A DNA stretch of 64,000 bases from Streptococcus mitis (GTDB taxonomy: Bacteria; Bacillota; Bacilli; Lactobacillales; Streptococcaceae). The stretch covers positions 1 through 64,000 of the forward strand of contig NZ_CAMIAF010000005.1 in NCBI RefSeq assembly GCF_946190375.1, given 5' to 3'. Numbering within the stretch: position 1 is the stretch's first letter; every line of letters begins with the position of its first letter. This document shows, piece by piece, positions 60,682-64,000 of this stretch. The notes under the pieces were generated by a model. The model was given only the letters and a program-made list of their open reading frames with translations. It made no database searches and had not been told where the DNA came from. The position numbers and the translations under genes are program-made.

Positions 60682-60855
60682 TTTTTTCCTCCTATCTGAT
60701 TTTCTACGATTATTTTACACCATAAAGAATTCCCTTAATATAACTTTTTGGACTAGGTTTATCAATTTTTCAGTTTTTTAATTTTAAGAACTATTACTTT
60801 TCCGACATCTTAATAAAACATATCTGTTTTGTTACATGATATCATATTTTCAAAG

Positions 60856-60864
60856 TGCTATAAT
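60856..60864 (+). promoter_or_regulatory. Promoter of the YesM-type kinase
   Basis: TGCTATAAT, an extended -10, about 20 bases before the kinase ATG in the 202-base divergent region. No clear cre or repeat operator was seen there. Confidence 0.5.
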
Positions 60865-60883
60865 TTTAATAGGAGACTAGTAT

Positions 60884-62554
60884 ATGAAATTAAATCACGA
60901 CTTATCAAAAAAACATTCTATTCATTTTTTCTTTAAACTCCTACTTGTACTACTATTGATAAATATTTTAATCAATATTGCTATGAGTAACATAACCAGA
61001 AATTTTATTAAAAACCAAAATATAGTACACTTACGTAGTTCAATTGAAATTTATGCTGACTCTGTTAATGAGAAATTGCATTCTGTAGAACGCTTTATGT
61101 ACTCAACAATAACGCATAATGAATCTTTAGAGAAATTAAATCATGTACAAACGTTTCTTGACTATCAAGAAGATCTCAAAAAAGTTCAAACTAGCTTTGC
61201 AGAGTTTGAATATCAAAATGAAACTCATATGACATTCTTATTAGAAACCGATAGTACTGATTATTTTATAAATGTCTCCAATCTTTATATTCCATATGAA
61301 GATTATCTACTGTTAAAATCAAATCTAAAATCATTGCGTAGTGATATAAGTGACCGTAAATGGAAAAATGTAACTACTAAAAACAGCGAATACTTAGTTA
61401 AATCTGTTCATTACGAAGGAAAAATCATTTATGCCGTCATATCTTCAGAAGATATCCTAAAACCTCTCAGAAAACTCAATATTGGAAATAATGGTAAACT
61501 TTCCCTAAAAGAGCCTAACAATATACCCTCCGAAAACTACCTAATTCATGCTCAAAATGAAAAAACGCATTTACCTTTCGATATTTATGTTTTAGTCGAT
61601 TATGCCGAAGTCTTTCGAAATATCACACTCTTAGAAGTATTTTTGTCAGCCGTTCCTATCATTATCACCATTTTATCAATCATCATTATCCTGTATATTC
61701 GTCAGTGGATGATTAAACCGATAACAAGACTCACTGAACGACTCTCTCAACTTGGGGACTCCATCCCCCCTTCTGAATTTTTTATATCTGAAGGTATACT
61801 AGAAATTGATAAGGCAAATGATAAACTTAATAAAGTAATATTTGACATGCAAGAATTAAAAATACGGGAATACCATTCACAACTAGAACTTAAGAAGATC
61901 GAACTTAATTATCTTAAGAACCAAATCCGTCCACATTTCTACTTAAACATGTTATCAATGATTCATAGTATGCTCCAAACAAAAAACTATAAGGAAATTG
62001 AAGAGTTAACTATCTTAACTTCAAATTATCTCCGTCATTTATTTATGGCTAATCAAGATTTTTCAGAACTTAAAGATGAAGTTCAGCATATTAAAGATTA
62101 TTTAGAAATACAACGAATTCGATATGGAAATAGCATCTACTTTTCACTAAACTACAATGATGACCTACAAAATACTCTTGTCCCATCATTACTTTTACAA
62201 ACATTTATTGAAAACACAATCAAACACGGTTTTTCATTTCAGGATTTATTTACAATTTTACTATCAATAAAAAAAGTAAAAACTGAGAACTCAGATTATA
62301 TTCAGATTTGTATCGAAGATAATGGTCCAGGTTTCTCTGAAGAAATTTTATCAAAACTAAATCAGAAACAGTCTCTAATAACAGAAGATGGGCATCATAT
62401 TGGGATAACGAACACCATCGAACGTTTAAATCTTCTCTATCCCAACGACTATACTATTACATTTGAAAATAATGAAGAAGGTGGGGCTAAAATTCTTTTA
62501 CTTATTCCATACAAGATTATAGACGGAGGTTATAATGAACATCTTATTAGTTGA
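60884..62554 (+). CDS. Sensor histidine kinase, YesM type
   Basis: This 556-residue membrane kinase has a first helix (about 14-38), an extracellular sensing domain, a second helix (about 255-277), HAMP (about 280-330), a His-kinase domain with the phospho-acceptor in KNQIRPHFYLNMLSMIHSML, and an ATPase domain (ENTIKHGF, EDNGPGFS). YesM kinases sense extracellular sugars, often via the cognate binding protein. The response regulator starts inside the end of this gene. Confidence 0.93.
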   Translation: MKLNHDLSKKHSIHFFFKLLLVLLLINILINIAMSNITRNFIKNQNIVHLRSSIEIYADSVNEKLHSVERFMYSTITHNESLEKLNHVQTFLDYQEDLKKVQTSFAEFEYQNETHMTFLLETDSTDYFINVSNLYIPYEDYLLLKSNLKSLRSDISDRKWKNVTTKNSEYLVKSVHYEGKIIYAVISSEDILKPLRKLNIGNNGKLSLKEPNNIPSENYLIHAQNEKTHLPFDIYVLVDYAEVFRNITLLEVFLSAVPIIITILSIIIILYIRQWMIKPITRLTERLSQLGDSIPPSEFFISEGILEIDKANDKLNKVIFDMQELKIREYHSQLELKKIELNYLKNQIRPHFYLNMLSMIHSMLQTKNYKEIEELTILTSNYLRHLFMANQDFSELKDEVQHIKDYLEIQRIRYGNSIYFSLNYNDDLQNTLVPSLLLQTFIENTIKHGFSFQDLFTILLSIKKVKTENSDYIQICIEDNGPGFSEEILSKLNQKQSLITEDGHHIGITNTIERLNLLYPNDYTITFENNEEGGAKILLLIPYKIIDGGYNEHLIS

Positions 62555-64000
62555 TGACGATCGTTTTATCATTGAAGCTTTACGAGAGAAAATAAATTGG
62601 GCTAAACTACACATTGACATTGTTTATGTTGCCTATAGCCTCACTCAAGCTCAAAATATTATTAGAGAGCATCCTATTGATCTCATGATAAGTGATATAG
62701 AAATGCCTCAAGGTAGCGGTCTCGAACTCTTATCGTGGATTAGAAATGAAAAATATGATATAAAAACAATTTTTTTAACCAATTACGCCGACTTCAACTA
62801 TGCTCAAAAAGCAATTGAATTGCAAAGTTTCGAATACTATCTAAAACCTATTAATTTTGAAAAATTAGAATTTATTATTCAAAAAGCCATTAGTAAAATT
62901 GAGAATCATAACTCAAACGGGAAAAATGATGCACTTTTACAAATAGAAGATAATTTCTGGTATGATTACCTTAGAAAACCTCAAATTTCTCGCATTGATG
63001 AGCTAGAAAACATAGCAAGTAAACAAGCTTTTATTCTTCAAAAACACCAATATTTTTTCCTTGCAGTTTTAACAATCAATCTTAATGAAGAAGATTATTC
63101 TGCAGAAACTCCATCATGGACTTCTCAACTAAAAAGAGAACTTCAAAGAATTTCACAACCTTCTTATAAGCTGATAAGTTTGTTCAAGATGGAAAGCCAG
63201 GTTGATCAATATGTTTGTCTCTTTAGAGTAGACTCATCCAAACGTAGTGACAAATTGGCATATGAAATTCATTCTCAAATTTCTAATAATTTTAGTAAAT
63301 ACTCAAATATTATATATAAGAGTTGCCATAAAATATCCGATATTTTATTTCATACCAAAGAACTCTACACTTATAATGAACAGTATGTTTCTTATTGGAA
63401 TACTATTACATGTGTTCCACATAGTTTTCCAACTTCTTTCAAAACAGAAACTCTTTCAATTACGTTTTTAGATAGCTTAAGCGAATATGAATTAAGAGAA
63501 AAAATTAATTCACTCGTCTATAATTCTCAAATCCCTACTTTCACGCTACAACAAATTTTACTAGATTGGACTCAACAAATAGGAATATATCTAGATCAAA
63601 ATGGAATCTCGGCACATAAATTATTCCAAAATAGCACTCATGATTTCTTATTCCAACGACGCTTTCATTCAATTGAATCTTTTCAGGATTACTTTGATTA
63701 TTACTGGTCACATGCTAAGAAATTTGCAACAAACCTTGAAAACCAGAAAAATAGTATTCAACGCATCGTCGAATACATAGATCATCACTACTATGAAGAT
63801 ATAAATCGTTCTATATTAGCAGATATGGTTTATCTCAGTGCAGATCATTTAGCTAGAATTTTTAAAAAAGAAACTGGAGAAACTCTTGTTAAATATATAA
63901 CGGATAAGCGCATTAATGCTGCTAAATCTCTCCTATCTCAAACAAATATCTCGATATCACAAGCATCCTGTCAAGTAGGGTATGATAATTATTCTTACTT
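62535..64000 (+). CDS. AraC-type response regulator, YesN type (cut by the window end)
   Basis: An open frame of at least 488 codons starts at ATG 62535 (GGAGGT site), overlapping the kinase by 20 bases, and runs off the window. The receiver domain has VDDDRFIIE, phospho-acceptor Asp54 (LMISDIEMPQGSG), Thr-containing IFLTNYADF and YLKP. The C-terminal AraC/XylS DNA-binding domain begins near residue 410 (RIVEYIDHHYYEDINRSILADMVYLSADHLARIFKKETGETL) and continues past SQASCQVGYDNYSY. It probably activates the divergent ABC/GH31 operon. The final bases lie outside the window. Confidence 0.92.
   Translation, partial: MNILLVDDDRFIIEALREKINWAKLHIDIVYVAYSLTQAQNIIREHPIDLMISDIEMPQGSGLELLSWIRNEKYDIKTIFLTNYADFNYAQKAIELQSFEYYLKPINFEKLEFIIQKAISKIENHNSNGKNDALLQIEDNFWYDYLRKPQISRIDELENIASKQAFILQKHQYFFLAVLTINLNEEDYSAETPSWTSQLKRELQRISQPSYKLISLFKMESQVDQYVCLFRVDSSKRSDKLAYEIHSQISNNFSKYSNIIYKSCHKISDILFHTKELYTYNEQYVSYWNTITCVPHSFPTSFKTETLSITFLDSLSEYELREKINSLVYNSQIPTFTLQQILLDWTQQIGIYLDQNGISAHKLFQNSTHDFLFQRRFHSIESFQDYFDYYWSHAKKFATNLENQKNSIQRIVEYIDHHYYEDINRSILADMVYLSADHLARIFKKETGETLVKYITDKRINAAKSLLSQTNISISQASCQVGYDNYSY

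Noticed and set aside
63247-63471. Small ORF of 74 codons near the window end
   Set aside because: It lies inside the YesN-type regulator frame and is a shadow.

Overview
The window comes from a Mitis-group Streptococcus (S. pneumoniae, S. mitis or a close relative). The order ritR-gnd-mapZ-rlmL-rnpB-gpsB-ypsA-recU-pbp1A-aliA, then a capsule locus, then dexB, luxS, clpL, mraY-pbp2x-ftsL-rsmH is the chromosomal order known around the pneumococcal cps locus, printed here in reverse. BOX-type intergenic repeats (9288-9401, 33163-33297, 52061-52167, 53855-53962) fit the same group. Several proteins, such as the PBP1a tail and the UmuC/HdiR cassette, differ from the reference pneumococci I remember, so S. 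mitis or a mosaic pneumococcus is possible. No species or serotype is claimed.

Layout. 1-5070: orphan regulator RitR, 6-phosphogluconate dehydrogenase, division protein MapZ and an rRNA methyltransferase, all on the minus strand. 5071-6408: RNase P RNA, GpsB and YpsA. 6475-9232: recU-pbp1A on the plus strand. 9436-11415: aliA, broken by one in-frame TGA. 11604-33047: a complete Wzy-dependent capsule locus, minus strand, transcribed from wzg (33047) towards glf (11604). It holds wzg-wzh-wzd-wze, a short initial sugar transferase, a DUF4422 protein, licD, a frameshifted glycosyltransferase, two GT4 enzymes, Wzy, a GT2 enzyme, a Gtf3/Galf-transferase-like protein, an acyltransferase, another glycosyltransferase, Wzx, glf, rmlACBD and a second glf. 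33426-35384: an intact AliA/AliB-like lipoprotein inserted between wzg and dexB. 35580-46419: dexB, a DUF1846 protein, luxS, clpL (CtsR sites and a 29-codon leader ORF), then mraY-pbp2x-ftsL-rsmH. 46586-49005: an HTH regulator, a run of DUF3278-type membrane proteins, and glutathione peroxidase. 49148-51898: an HdiR-UmuC-YolD SOS-type cassette. 52270-53742: a POT peptide transporter. 54216-64000: a carbohydrate operon (GH31 glycosidase, YesL-like protein, LplABC-type ABC importer) divergent from a YesM/YesN-type two-component system; the response regulator runs off the window end.

How the parts work together. The capsule genes imply a lipid-linked repeat unit containing L-rhamnose (rmlACBD) and galactofuranose (glf). 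LicD and acyltransferase genes suggest phospho-substituent and O-acetyl decoration. The unit would be flipped by Wzx, polymerised by Wzy, length-controlled by the Wzd/Wze/Wzh phosphorelay and attached to the wall by the LCP protein Wzg. The locus is flanked by penicillin-binding protein genes: pbp2x carries several substitutions associated with beta-lactam resistance, while pbp1A keeps wild-type catalytic motifs. The most unusual points are: two glf genes bracketing rmlACBD; a poly-A tract frameshift in a capsule glycosyltransferase; the capsule locus bracketed by two directly repeated ali genes, one broken and one intact; a small ORF in the clpL leader; and an expanded DUF3278 cluster.
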